Below, piece by piece: positions 1 through 5,040 of a stretch of 5,213 nt of DNA (its first letter is position 1; every line of letters starts with the position of its first letter). Made by a program: the position numbers and the translations under genes. The notes below the pieces were generated by a model. The model was given only the letters and a program-made list of their open reading frames with translations, searched no databases and was not told the origin of the DNA. This stretch comes from an uncultured Bacteroidales bacterium. Its GTDB lineage: Bacteria; Bacteroidota; Bacteroidia; Bacteroidales; P3. Where the stretch lies: assembly GCA_947177315.1 (NCBI GenBank), contig CAMWTX010000121.1:1-5213 (forward strand), given 5' to 3'.

Positions 1-632
1 TGCTGCATATCGCTTTCTACGCCCAGTTTGGCAAGGAAGAAGGGCGGTGCGACTTTACAGATGTGTGCAACGGCATCTGCGAGAAACTTATCCGCCGCCA
101 TCCCCATATCTTTGCCGACGTGCAGGTGCAGTCTGCCGAAGATGTCAAGAAGAACTGGGAAGAAATCAAGCTCACGGAAGGCAAGAAACATTCGGTATTG
201 AGCGGCGTTCCCAAATCTTTGCCCGCCATGATCAAGGCCTTCCGGATTCAGGACAAGGCGCGGGGTGTGGGCTTCGATTGGGAAAACGGCGAACAGGTAT
301 GGGAAAAGGTGGGCGAGGAACTGGGCGAATTACGGGATGAGGTAATGAAATCGCAGGAACTGGAATCCCGCCAAGCCGATGCCGATACTTTGGCGGCGCA
401 GAAAGAAAAGACCTTGAGCGAGTTGGGCGATGTCTTTTTCGCGCTCATCAACTACGCCCGTTTTATCGGCCTCAATCCCGAAGATGCGCTGGAACACACC
501 AACCGCAAGTTTATCCGCCGCTTCACCTACATGGAAGAACAGACCATACAAAAAGGCAAATCCCTGCACGATATGAGCCTGCAGGAAATGGATAGGTATT
601 GGGAGGAAGCTAAGAGGATTTTGGAGAAATAG
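1..632 (+). CDS. mazG: Nucleoside triphosphate pyrophosphohydrolase MazG, C-terminal part (5' truncated by window)
   Basis: MazG hydrolyses (d)NTPs to the monophosphate and pyrophosphate in the cytoplasm, acting as a house-cleaning enzyme; some homologues also affect (p)ppGpp levels. The reading frame is open from base 3, so the gene starts upstream of the window, and 209 residues plus a TAG stop are visible. The first visible residues (LHIAFYAQFG, then ICEKLIRRHPHIF) match the end of the N-terminal MazG repeat just after its metal-binding ExxD. The C-terminal repeat keeps the metal motif: an EELGE helix (around bases 315-330) followed by ELGDVFFAL (around 420-445), giving the paired ExxE and ExxD. 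The protein ends in RFTYMEEQ and a short charged helix, as is usual for full two-domain MazG. An internal GTG at 63 is not the real start, because homology runs through it. It converges on the HNH gene with 21 bases between the stops. GC content is high (35 of 60 in 241-300), unlike the block that follows. Confidence 0.95.
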   Translation, partial: LHIAFYAQFGKEEGRCDFTDVCNGICEKLIRRHPHIFADVQVQSAEDVKKNWEEIKLTEGKKHSVLSGVPKSLPAMIKAFRIQDKARGVGFDWENGEQVWEKVGEELGELRDEVMKSQELESRQADADTLAAQKEKTLSELGDVFFALINYARFIGLNPEDALEHTNRKFIRRFTYMEEQTIQKGKSLHDMSLQEMDRYWEEAKRILEK

Positions 633-647
633 GGTAGCCCCATTCTC
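624..647. terminator. Imperfect hairpin between convergent mazG and HNH gene ends
   Basis: The arms GAGAA (624-628) and TTCTC (643-647) can pair, followed inward by a small internal loop and GGG (632-634) with CCC (638-640) around a 3-base loop. It overlaps the mazG stop and occupies most of the space before the convergent HNH stop, so it could act as a weak bidirectional terminator. No T-run follows directly, so this is tentative. Confidence 0.25.
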
Positions 648-653
648 TCAGGC

Positions 654-1571
654 TTATTGCCGCATCTTTTTCTTTAGTACAGAAATGGAATAAACCCCTT
701 TCTTTTTCCGATGCAACATAGCATGGCAATTAGGGCAAACGGGGCGAAGGTCATCTACTGCAACCTCTTTTTCTCCACCTAAATCGGATAAAGGCTTCAA
801 ATGGTGTATATGGATGAAGTTTTTTCCTATTTCGCCATAAGTTTCGTAAAAATCAAAACCGCATACAGCACATTTATAACCATACTTTTCTATACACCTT
901 TTACGGTTCTTTGGATTCCGTTCATAATGGTTCAGTTTCACTGTTTTCTTCCCACCTTCCATTACAACTAACTCTGTATTGTCTTGGTCTGTATAAGTAT
1001 CGCTTCCCTTAATGTTTCCTTCCTCATAGTTGGCTATATACTTTTCAATCTTTTTACACTCACGTTGTGCTTCCTTGGTTTGTGCATAACATATGTTGCT
1101 TTGTCCAAACATACCATGTACTTCTTTCCCATTTTTAACAGGGAAAGTTCTTTCCAACTCGGATAAGCAAACACAATCATCTTCTTTTGCCTTAACAATA
1201 TACCCATACTCATTACGCTTTCCGGTTTTAGATTCTTTTTCTTTTGCATACACGGTGGCATGTTTATACCAACCCACTATATATCGTCCTCCTTGTGGAT
1301 TTCGTGCCACCCAAACCACAAGTACATCATCTAATTTATCTTCTTTAAAATTCTTATCTCCTGATAATTTTTTCAGGTCTATAGATTCCCATAAATAGGG
1401 TCGATTTGTGGCTCGTACATACCCATAACAATATCCTCTTATCGGGAGAAAATTATAGATTTCGTGTTTATTGTTCGCTTCATGGTTGCCTCCGCCAATA
1501 ATACGATTATCACTTCCCTTGAAACCTTGATAATAAAGCATCCAACCGATATTGCAAAGTAATATTTTCAT
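654..1571 (-). CDS. HNH endonuclease with uncharacterised N-terminal domain, probable defence nuclease
   Basis: A 305-residue protein. The C-terminal third is an HNH nuclease of the McrA-like zinc-stabilised type: CxxC at C234/C237, HIHHLKPLS with H254, H256 and H257, then DDLRPVCPNCHAMLH with C279, C282, H283 and H287. The four cysteines form the structural zinc site, and H256/H257 with H283/H287 surround the catalytic metal. The middle Asn of a textbook HNH is Asp (D274), a common variant in this subfamily. Residues 1-110 (CNIGWMLYYQG, GGGNHEA, VVWVARNP, IVGWYKHATVY) form a separate domain seen in other Bacteroidota HNH proteins. It resembles a small beta-rich nucleic-acid reader such as a PUA/EVE-type fold only weakly. 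A role in cutting foreign or modified DNA is inferred. It lies 76 bases after the TIR gene on the same strand, with no TAnnTTTG box in the gap, so it is probably cotranscribed. It is very AT-rich (15 GC of 60 in 1321-1380). The ATG at 1571 fits the conserved N-terminus. Confidence 0.85.
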   Translation of the reverse strand: MKILLCNIGWMLYYQGFKGSDNRIIGGGNHEANNKHEIYNFLPIRGYCYGYVRATNRPYLWESIDLKKLSGDKNFKEDKLDDVLVVWVARNPQGGRYIVGWYKHATVYAKEKESKTGKRNEYGYIVKAKEDDCVCLSELERTFPVKNGKEVHGMFGQSNICYAQTKEAQRECKKIEKYIANYEEGNIKGSDTYTDQDNTELVVMEGGKKTVKLNHYERNPKNRKRCIEKYGYKCAVCGFDFYETYGEIGKNFIHIHHLKPLSDLGGEKEVAVDDLRPVCPNCHAMLHRKKKGVYSISVLKKKMRQ

Positions 1572-1647
1572 ATTCTAAAATTTTTTTAACCCTTTCAAGT
1601 GTCATGGCTTTGTAAGAGTTGTTTGTAGCTATGTTTTTATGTTCTAT

Positions 1648-2424
1648 TTAATTAGGCTGTTTCTCCGGCGCACAATTTATCTTGGCTATAAAATTATCAC
1701 GGGTAGCCTCCCAATCATAATCGGATGAAAGTGCGAGGCCTAATCCATTAACTAAATTGTCCTTAAACTCATCAAGACGATCAGTATCTGTTATTTTGAA
1801 GCCTATCTTTTGCGAGTCTACACAGCCTTTTAATTGATCAAATTCAAAATCATCTACTAATATTGTGATATACTCTTTGGACATAACCCAAGTTGCTCCC
1901 ATTTCATTCAAACATGGCTCGCTGTTGTAATAATTATTGGACATAATCATCACAACCAATATATTTTTATCGATAAATTCCGTTTTAAGATATTCATAGA
2001 TATTTTGACCAATCGGTATTCCATATCCTTTGACAGAACTGCAAAACATTGTCTTTTTGTCAAGGCCTAACGATTCCAATAACTCAACAAAAGGTTTTAC
2101 ATACTTGATATCATCGCTCGAATGACTGATAAATATTCTGTCGAATTTGTTGCGATTGGGCATTTGCAACTTTTTTAAAGCCATCAACGATTGTATTATT
2201 GATTGCGCCTCACTACTCGAAAGGTATTGTGAAGATCTTGTCAAACGATATTGCGAGATGTCTTGATATTGTCGCGTGTCCTCTAAATTATATCTATTGA
2301 TAAAACTTTCCATTTTTTGGTCGAAATCGATATACTCTGGCGTATCCATCGTAACCCTACAGGAAAGCCCTATCAATTCTGCACAAATTTGCAACAATTC
2401 ATTTATTTCTGAGATATAGCTCAT
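1648..2424 (-). CDS. TIR-domain protein (putative NAD-cleaving defence effector or signal synthase)
   Basis: A 258-residue cytoplasmic protein. A TIR domain spans about residues 92-225: strand A is FDRIFISHSSDD (94-105), followed by VELLESLGL, the BB-loop-like CSSVKGYGIPIGQNI (128-142), ILVVMIMSNNYYNSEPCLNEMG (155-176), and YITILVDDF (185-193). E174 in the SEPCLNE motif sits where the catalytic glutamate of NADase TIR domains lies, so the domain looks active. Bacterial TIR proteins cleave NAD+ or make cyclic ADP-ribose signals in antiphage defence. Residues 1-91 are mostly helical and polar, with no family I recognise; they may sense or oligomerise. No signal peptide or membrane segment is visible. 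No Thoeris ThsA, Argonaute or CBASS partner lies in the window. The start codon overlaps the stop of the upstream small ORF as ATGA, which implies translational coupling. Strongly AT-rich (15 GC of 60 in 1921-1980), which suggests transfer. The defence role is inferred from family and context. Confidence 0.88.
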   Translation of the reverse strand: MSYISEINELLQICAELIGLSCRVTMDTPEYIDFDQKMESFINRYNLEDTRQYQDISQYRLTRSSQYLSSSEAQSIIQSLMALKKLQMPNRNKFDRIFISHSSDDIKYVKPFVELLESLGLDKKTMFCSSVKGYGIPIGQNIYEYLKTEFIDKNILVVMIMSNNYYNSEPCLNEMGATWVMSKEYITILVDDFEFDQLKGCVDSQKIGFKITDTDRLDEFKDNLVNGLGLALSSDYDWEATRDNFIAKINCAPEKQPN

Positions 2425-2612
2425 GGTTTATACTGTTCTTCTTTTACAAAGATAGAGGATTTATTGAAATTCATTTGTGATAGCACCTCGATAACCCGGT
2501 GTATCTCCGAGTACGCGTTCAAATCCTCCGGAGAATCTTTACAGCGTTGGCAAAGTTTCTCGGAGTTGGACATCGCCCGCTCCGAGTTTCCGTTTTCGTC
2601 TATTCGTGCCAC
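2421..2612 (-). CDS. Small hypothetical protein, coupled upstream of the TIR gene
   Basis: A 63-residue ORF from a GTG at 2612; an ATG at 2573 would give 50 residues. I do not recognise the family. Its TGA stop overlaps the TIR start codon as ATGA, the usual signature of translational coupling, and this is the main argument that it is real. It contains a CQRC pair near residues 21-24, followed by a helix-prone segment (AYSEIHRVIEVLSQMNF). The same frame stays open upstream of the GTG to a stop at 2652-2654 and there encodes FCKLKGDC, giving the overall spacing C-x5-C-x20-C-x2-C, like a small zinc-binding knuckle. No standard start codon exists in that extension, so either the gene begins at GTG/ATG or the 5' end carries a one-base deletion after an ATG at about 2648 (minus strand). 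It is much richer in GC (31 of 60 in 2521-2580) than the TIR gene, so the two may have different origins. Confidence 0.5.
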   Translation of the reverse strand: MARIDENGNSERAMSNSEKLCQRCKDSPEDLNAYSEIHRVIEVLSQMNFNKSSIFVKEEQYKP

Positions 2613-2631
2613 GCAATCGCCTTTTAACTTG

Positions 2632-2663
2632 CAAAACTTAACATAGTATGTTTAATTATGCAA
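2632..2663 (-). promoter_or_regulatory. Candidate Bacteroidota-type promoter for the small ORF-TIR-HNH unit
   Basis: Read on the minus strand, TTG (2663-2661) is followed after 20 bases by TAAGTTTTG (2640-2632). This approximates the Bacteroidota TTG-N19-21-TAnnTTTG promoter with one extra base inside the -7 box. Transcription would begin near 2625, leaving a very short leader before the GTG at 2612 and a longer one before the ATG at 2573. The alternative is the minus-strand box at 2692-2699. Confidence 0.4.
2640..2652. repeat. Short inverted repeat within the minus-strand promoter spacer
   Basis: AACATA (2640-2645), a central G, then TATGTT (2647-2652): perfect 6-bp arms around one base. 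It lies between the candidate -33 and -7 elements of the minus-strand promoter and could be an operator half-site pair. A 13-base palindrome in AT-rich DNA can also arise by chance. Confidence 0.35.
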
Positions 2664-2691
2664 TTTGCAGAGTTGGTAAAGTTTTTTTATC

Positions 2692-2699
2692 CAAAATTA
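2692..2699 (-). promoter_or_regulatory. Second minus-strand -7 box (TAATTTTG) within the operator palindrome
   Basis: On the minus strand these eight bases read TAATTTTG, an exact TAnnTTTG match, but no TTG is found 19-21 bases upstream. If used, it would start transcription near 2685 and give the TIR unit a leader of about 70 bases to the GTG at 2612. It sits on the left arm of the inverted repeat, so a repressor bound there would block it. Confidence 0.3.
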
Positions 2700-2717
2700 C
2701 CAGAAATAGGTAATTTT
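2693..2717. promoter_or_regulatory. Probable HigA operator: perfect 9-bp inverted repeat between the divergent genes
   Basis: AAAATTACC (2693-2701) and GGTAATTTT (2709-2717) are exact reverse complements separated by 7 bases (2702-2708). The repeat ends three bases before the plus-strand -7 box TATCTTTG and covers the place where the -33 contact is expected. HigA-type antitoxins are known to repress their own operon by binding promoter palindromes with their HTH. Which protein binds here is inferred from position. A dimer on this site would shut the higBA promoter and could also affect the minus-strand genes. Confidence 0.7.
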
Positions 2718-2727
2718 TGTATCTTTG
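2697..2727 (+). promoter_or_regulatory. Bacteroidota-type promoter of the higBA operon
   Basis: TATCTTTG (2720-2727) is an exact match to the TAnnTTTG -7 element recognised by Bacteroidota sigma-ABfr. The -33 element is weak: TTAC at 2697-2700 stands 19 bases upstream in place of TTG. Transcription would start around 2734, about a dozen bases before the first in-frame ATG of the toxin gene. The inverted repeat fills the spacer, which fits a repressible promoter. Confidence 0.7.
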
Positions 2728-2745
2728 TGGAATATTCCACGGCTT

Positions 2746-3069
2746 ATGGAGGTTGTTTTTATGGATGATGCGCTGAGGGAGTTGTACGAAATGGGTACGA
2801 CTAAAGACGGCCAATATAAGAAGTTGTGTCGGGACAGGCGGTTTATTGCAGCATATGTACAAGTGGTGGACACGATGCAATCTGTAGATAATGTACGGGA
2901 TCTTAAAAAGTTTAGTTCCCTGCATTACGAAAAATTAAGATATAGGCAGGAGAGTTCGGTGCGGATTATAACAAATCGTGTTGGGCGATTGTTGTTTACC
3001 GAACATGAAAACGGTGTGGAGATAAGGTTGATTGAGATAAATTCAACGCACTATGAAAACAAACGCTAA
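2746..3069 (+). CDS. higB: HigB/RelE-family toxin of a type II toxin-antitoxin system
   Basis: A 107-residue protein of the RelE/ParE superfamily, whose HigB members cut mRNA on the ribosome and are held inactive by the HigA partner. The visible fold follows the family: first strand MEVVF, helix DDALRELYEMG (7-17), helix RFIAAYVQVVDTMQSV (32-47), then the beta-sheet with LHYEKLRY (59-66), VRIITNRVGRLLFTEHENG (72-90) and EIRLIEINSTHYE (92-104). Basic and aromatic residues in the sheet (H60, Y61, R73, R78, R81, H102, Y103) are the likely catalytic surface. I chose the ATG at 2746 because family members begin with a strand like MEVVF. An in-frame TTG at 2725 lies inside the promoter box and is rejected. 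The ATG at 2761, preceded by GGAGG at the right distance, would drop the first strand but cannot be ruled out. The gene overlaps higA by 17 bases. Confidence 0.85.
   Translation: MEVVFMDDALRELYEMGTTKDGQYKKLCRDRRFIAAYVQVVDTMQSVDNVRDLKKFSSLHYEKLRYRQESSVRIITNRVGRLLFTEHENGVEIRLIEINSTHYENKR
2748..2752 (+). promoter_or_regulatory. Shine-Dalgarno-like GGAGG ahead of the internal ATG of higB
   Basis: GGAGG ends 8 bases before the ATG at 2761, an ideal spacing, and overlaps the earlier ATG at 2746. Bacteroidota make little use of Shine-Dalgarno pairing, and family homology favours 2746. The site could permit a second, shorter toxin (102 residues), or be chance within Met-Glu-Val codons. Confidence 0.3.
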
Positions 3070-4156
3070 AGATATGATTTCCGTTGTGGCGACACATCCG
3101 GGCAATGTCTTGAAGAGTGAGTTGCAGGCGCGAGGCATTACGCAAAAGGATTTTGCCAAGACATTGGGTATGCCCGCACCGAATTTGAATGAAATCGTTA
3201 AGGGGAAGCGGAATGTCACTAAAGACATTGCCATTAAACTGGAGGGTGCGCTCGGCATACCCTTTCAGACATGGATGAATTTGCAAGCCCGATACTACTA
3301 TGTGAGCAAGCGTAGGCAGGAATTAAGCGAAGAAGATGCTGTGGCTGTAGAGCGGGAGAGGAAATTGGATTTGATAGTTAATATAAAGGCGTTGTATGCG
3401 TTTTACGATATTAAGGATACAAGGGCTTCGGTTAGGCTGAAAGCATTGGATGGTCGTATTATCGGAATGGATGAACTTCGCGAACTGGAGACGCGCACGG
3501 TAGGCTTTTTTAAGAGAAGCGATAAGTTGCGTGTGGATGAAAGGAATATGCGTACATGGCTATGGCTTGCGCACTCGGAGGTTTCGAGGGCTAAAAACGC
3601 CGGTGTATATACGGCCGCCAAGGGAAAACTTGCCGCCGCGCGTATCGCCGAAATGGCAAACAATGAAACGCTCTCTATTGAAAAAATACAAGAAGCCCTT
3701 TGGCAAAACGGCATTATCTACAAACATGTCCCCAAACTGGAAGCGGCCCCGATTGACGCCTATTCGACCAAGGTGGGCAAGCATCCCGCCATTGTCGTGA
3801 CATATCGCTATAATGATATGGATAAGTTAGCATTCGATGTACTGCATGAGATAGGGCACATTTTGAATCATCTTTCCGATAAAGAATCCTTTATTTCCGT
3901 GGAAAGGGATTACTCCCAGCAATCTGCGGTGGAAAGGGAAGCGGATGCGTTTGCACAGAACATGCTCATAGACCCTGCTGTTTGGAAAACGATGATTTCA
4001 GTAGGGACAAGGGCATTGTCTCCGTATGTGGTAGTCCGCACACTGGCTTCCGAAGCGAGAAAGCACGGAATCAGCCCATCCATTGCGGTTGCTAGATATA
4101 AGCATGATACTCGATGCTATAAGATTCCCGGATATCGTTCTCCCAAGATTGTCTAA
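3053..4156 (+). CDS. higA: HigA-family antitoxin fused to an ImmA/IrrE-type zinc peptidase domain
   Basis: A 367-residue protein, far longer than a classic HigA of about 100 residues. Residues 15-75 are the HigA-type XRE helix-turn-helix (HPGNVLKSELQARGITQKDFAKTLGM, then NEIVKGKRNVTKDIAIKLEGALGIPFQTWMNL), which binds DNA and probably represses the operon. Residues about 80-215 are helical and charged. The C-terminal third is an ImmA/IrrE-like metallopeptidase: FDVLHEIGHIL contains HExxH at 265-269, and EREADAFAQNMLI supplies the third zinc ligand, E296. All expected zinc and catalytic residues are present, so activity is plausible. ImmA peptidases cleave phage-type repressors and IrrE/DdrO-type regulators; the target here is unknown and might be this protein's own HTH or another repressor. 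The ATG at 3053 lies inside the end of higB, which implies coupling; an ATG at 3074 is a possible alternative. The gene converges on the TusA-like gene with 13 bases between stops. Confidence 0.9.
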   Translation: MKTNAKDMISVVATHPGNVLKSELQARGITQKDFAKTLGMPAPNLNEIVKGKRNVTKDIAIKLEGALGIPFQTWMNLQARYYYVSKRRQELSEEDAVAVERERKLDLIVNIKALYAFYDIKDTRASVRLKALDGRIIGMDELRELETRTVGFFKRSDKLRVDERNMRTWLWLAHSEVSRAKNAGVYTAAKGKLAAARIAEMANNETLSIEKIQEALWQNGIIYKHVPKLEAAPIDAYSTKVGKHPAIVVTYRYNDMDKLAFDVLHEIGHILNHLSDKESFISVERDYSQQSAVEREADAFAQNMLIDPAVWKTMISVGTRALSPYVVVRTLASEARKHGISPSIAVARYKHDTRCYKIPGYRSPKIV

Positions 4157-4169
4157 CTTTGGTTGAATG

Positions 4170-4385
4170 TCAGACGTTGAAATACAGCACCCAATCCTGA
4201 TTATCTACCTTGAATTCCTGAAAAAGAATCCCTTTTTCGGATAGGAGTTCCTTGACGATACGGGCGTTTTCCGCATCGTCGCCCACCACCTGCACCGGCG
4301 AACCCGAAGGCAGGGAGGACAAGGCTTGTTGCGTTTTCTGAAGCGGTTCGCCGCCGCTTAAACCTCTTAGATCAACGGTTGCCAT
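4170..4385 (-). CDS. TusA/YedF-like small protein lacking the catalytic cysteine
   Basis: A 71-residue protein with the TusA/SirA-like layout: strand TVDLRGLS, the loop and helix GGEPLQKTQQALSSL (11-25), strand VQVVGDD (31-37), helix AENARIVKELLSEKG (38-52), and closing strands FQEFKVDN and DWVLYFN. In TusA and YedF the loop reads GL(A/S)CPxPV, and the cysteine carries persulfide sulfur. Here CP is replaced by Gly11-Gly12, so sulfur transfer by the usual mechanism is not possible. It may be a binding or regulatory relative. An ATG 39 bases further upstream lies in frame but inside the hydrolase gene. I chose the ATG at 4385 because it begins right at the fold and forms TAATG with the hydrolase stop, the typical sign of translational coupling. 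Last gene of the SDR-hydrolase-TusA-like unit. Confidence 0.75.
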   Translation of the reverse strand: MATVDLRGLSGGEPLQKTQQALSSLPSGSPVQVVGDDAENARIVKELLSEKGILFQEFKVDNQDWVLYFNV

Positions 4386-5032
4386 TACAAAAAGGGGTTT
4401 TGGTATTTTTCCTGTTCTATCCACGTGCGGCCGCCGTGTCCGGGGCGCACCTGAAAATCTTCATCCAACACAAAGAGCTGTTCAAAGATGCTTTTGCGGA
4501 GCAGGTCCAAATTGCCGGAAGGCAGGTCGGTGCGGCCTATGCTGCCGTTAAAGAGAACATCGCCGCTAAAGACGGTCTTGGCTTCGGGAAGTACGAAACA
4601 AACGCTGCCTTCGCAATGGCCGGGCGTATAGCGCACTTCGAGCCGGGTGCCGGCAAATTCCATCTTGTTGGCATCGAAAACCTTGGCCTTTTCGGGCACT
4701 TCCACGGGCGGCAGACCGAAAGAGGCCGCGCCCATAGCGCCTTTTTCGAGTAGTCCGAGGGCTTTTTCATGCACTTCCAGAGGCAATCCGTAATGCTTGC
4801 AGATGCGCGCCGCGCCCCAGAAGTGGTCGAAATGCGGATGGGTGAGCAGGATATGGCTTATCTGAATATTTTCTTGATCCACAAAACGGAACAGGCGTTC
4901 AAATTCCGATTCTTGGCAACAGCCGGGGTCAATGAGGATGCCTTCTCCGTTTTTGCGATAGACCACGTAGAGGTTCATCTCGATAGGGTTCACCGGCATG
5001 CATTTTATCTGCAGGGTTTCTTGCGGGTTCAT
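4385..5032 (-). CDS. Metallo-beta-lactamase-fold hydrolase, glyoxalase II-like
   Basis: A 215-residue cytoplasmic hydrolase of the small glyoxalase II-like branch, which cleaves thioesters such as S-lactoylglutathione or related substrates. The full dinuclear metal set is present: THPHFDH with H65, H67, D69 and H70, then H139 in TPGHCEGS, D158 in FSGDVLF, and H199 in RPGHG. The stretch GSIGRTDLPSG (163-173) is characteristic of this group. There is no C-terminal glutathione-binding helical domain as in classical GloB, so the thiol substrate is open. It starts 8 bases after the stop of the SDR gene and its TAA stop overlaps the ATG of the TusA-like gene, so all three are probably one transcript. 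GC-rich (34 of 60 in 4621-4680), like mazG and unlike the TIR and HNH genes; part of the conserved flank. Confidence 0.92.
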   Translation of the reverse strand: MNPQETLQIKCMPVNPIEMNLYVVYRKNGEGILIDPGCCQESEFERLFRFVDQENIQISHILLTHPHFDHFWGAARICKHYGLPLEVHEKALGLLEKGAMGAASFGLPPVEVPEKAKVFDANKMEFAGTRLEVRYTPGHCEGSVCFVLPEAKTVFSGDVLFNGSIGRTDLPSGNLDLLRKSIFEQLFVLDEDFQVRPGHGGRTWIEQEKYQNPFL

Positions 5033-5040
5033 GCTTGTTT

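Noticed and set aside
1093..1398. Plus-strand 101-codon ORF inside the HNH gene region
   Set aside because: Antisense frame rich in Ser, Pro and Phe, with no motif; the minus strand has a conserved protein there.
1510..1605. A 31-codon ORF on the minus strand (MTLERVKKILEYENI...) overlapping the HNH start in another frame
   Set aside because: It is short, lies mostly inside the HNH coding region, and the HNH N-terminus at 1571 fits its family. A leader peptide is possible but unsupported.
1648..2424. A complete Thoeris system
   Set aside because: The TIR protein could resemble ThsB in activity, but no ThsA-like SIR2/SLOG gene is in the window and the N-terminal extension is unlike minimal ThsB.
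2464..2646. Plus-strand 60-codon ORF opposite the small ORF
   Set aside because: No start signal or promoter, serine-rich translation typical of an antisense frame, and the opposite strand has the ATGA coupling to TIR.
2725..2745. TTG start giving a 7-residue longer HigB
   Set aside because: The TTG lies inside the promoter -7 box and upstream of the expected transcription start.
3403..3714. Minus-strand 103-codon ORF inside higA
   Set aside because: Serine- and leucine-rich antisense frame with no family match; the plus strand is a clear HigA-peptidase gene.
633..4169. Att sites, terminal inverted repeats or direct repeats flanking the accessory block
   Set aside because: Comparing the two edges by eye showed no matching repeats, and no integrase or transposase is present.
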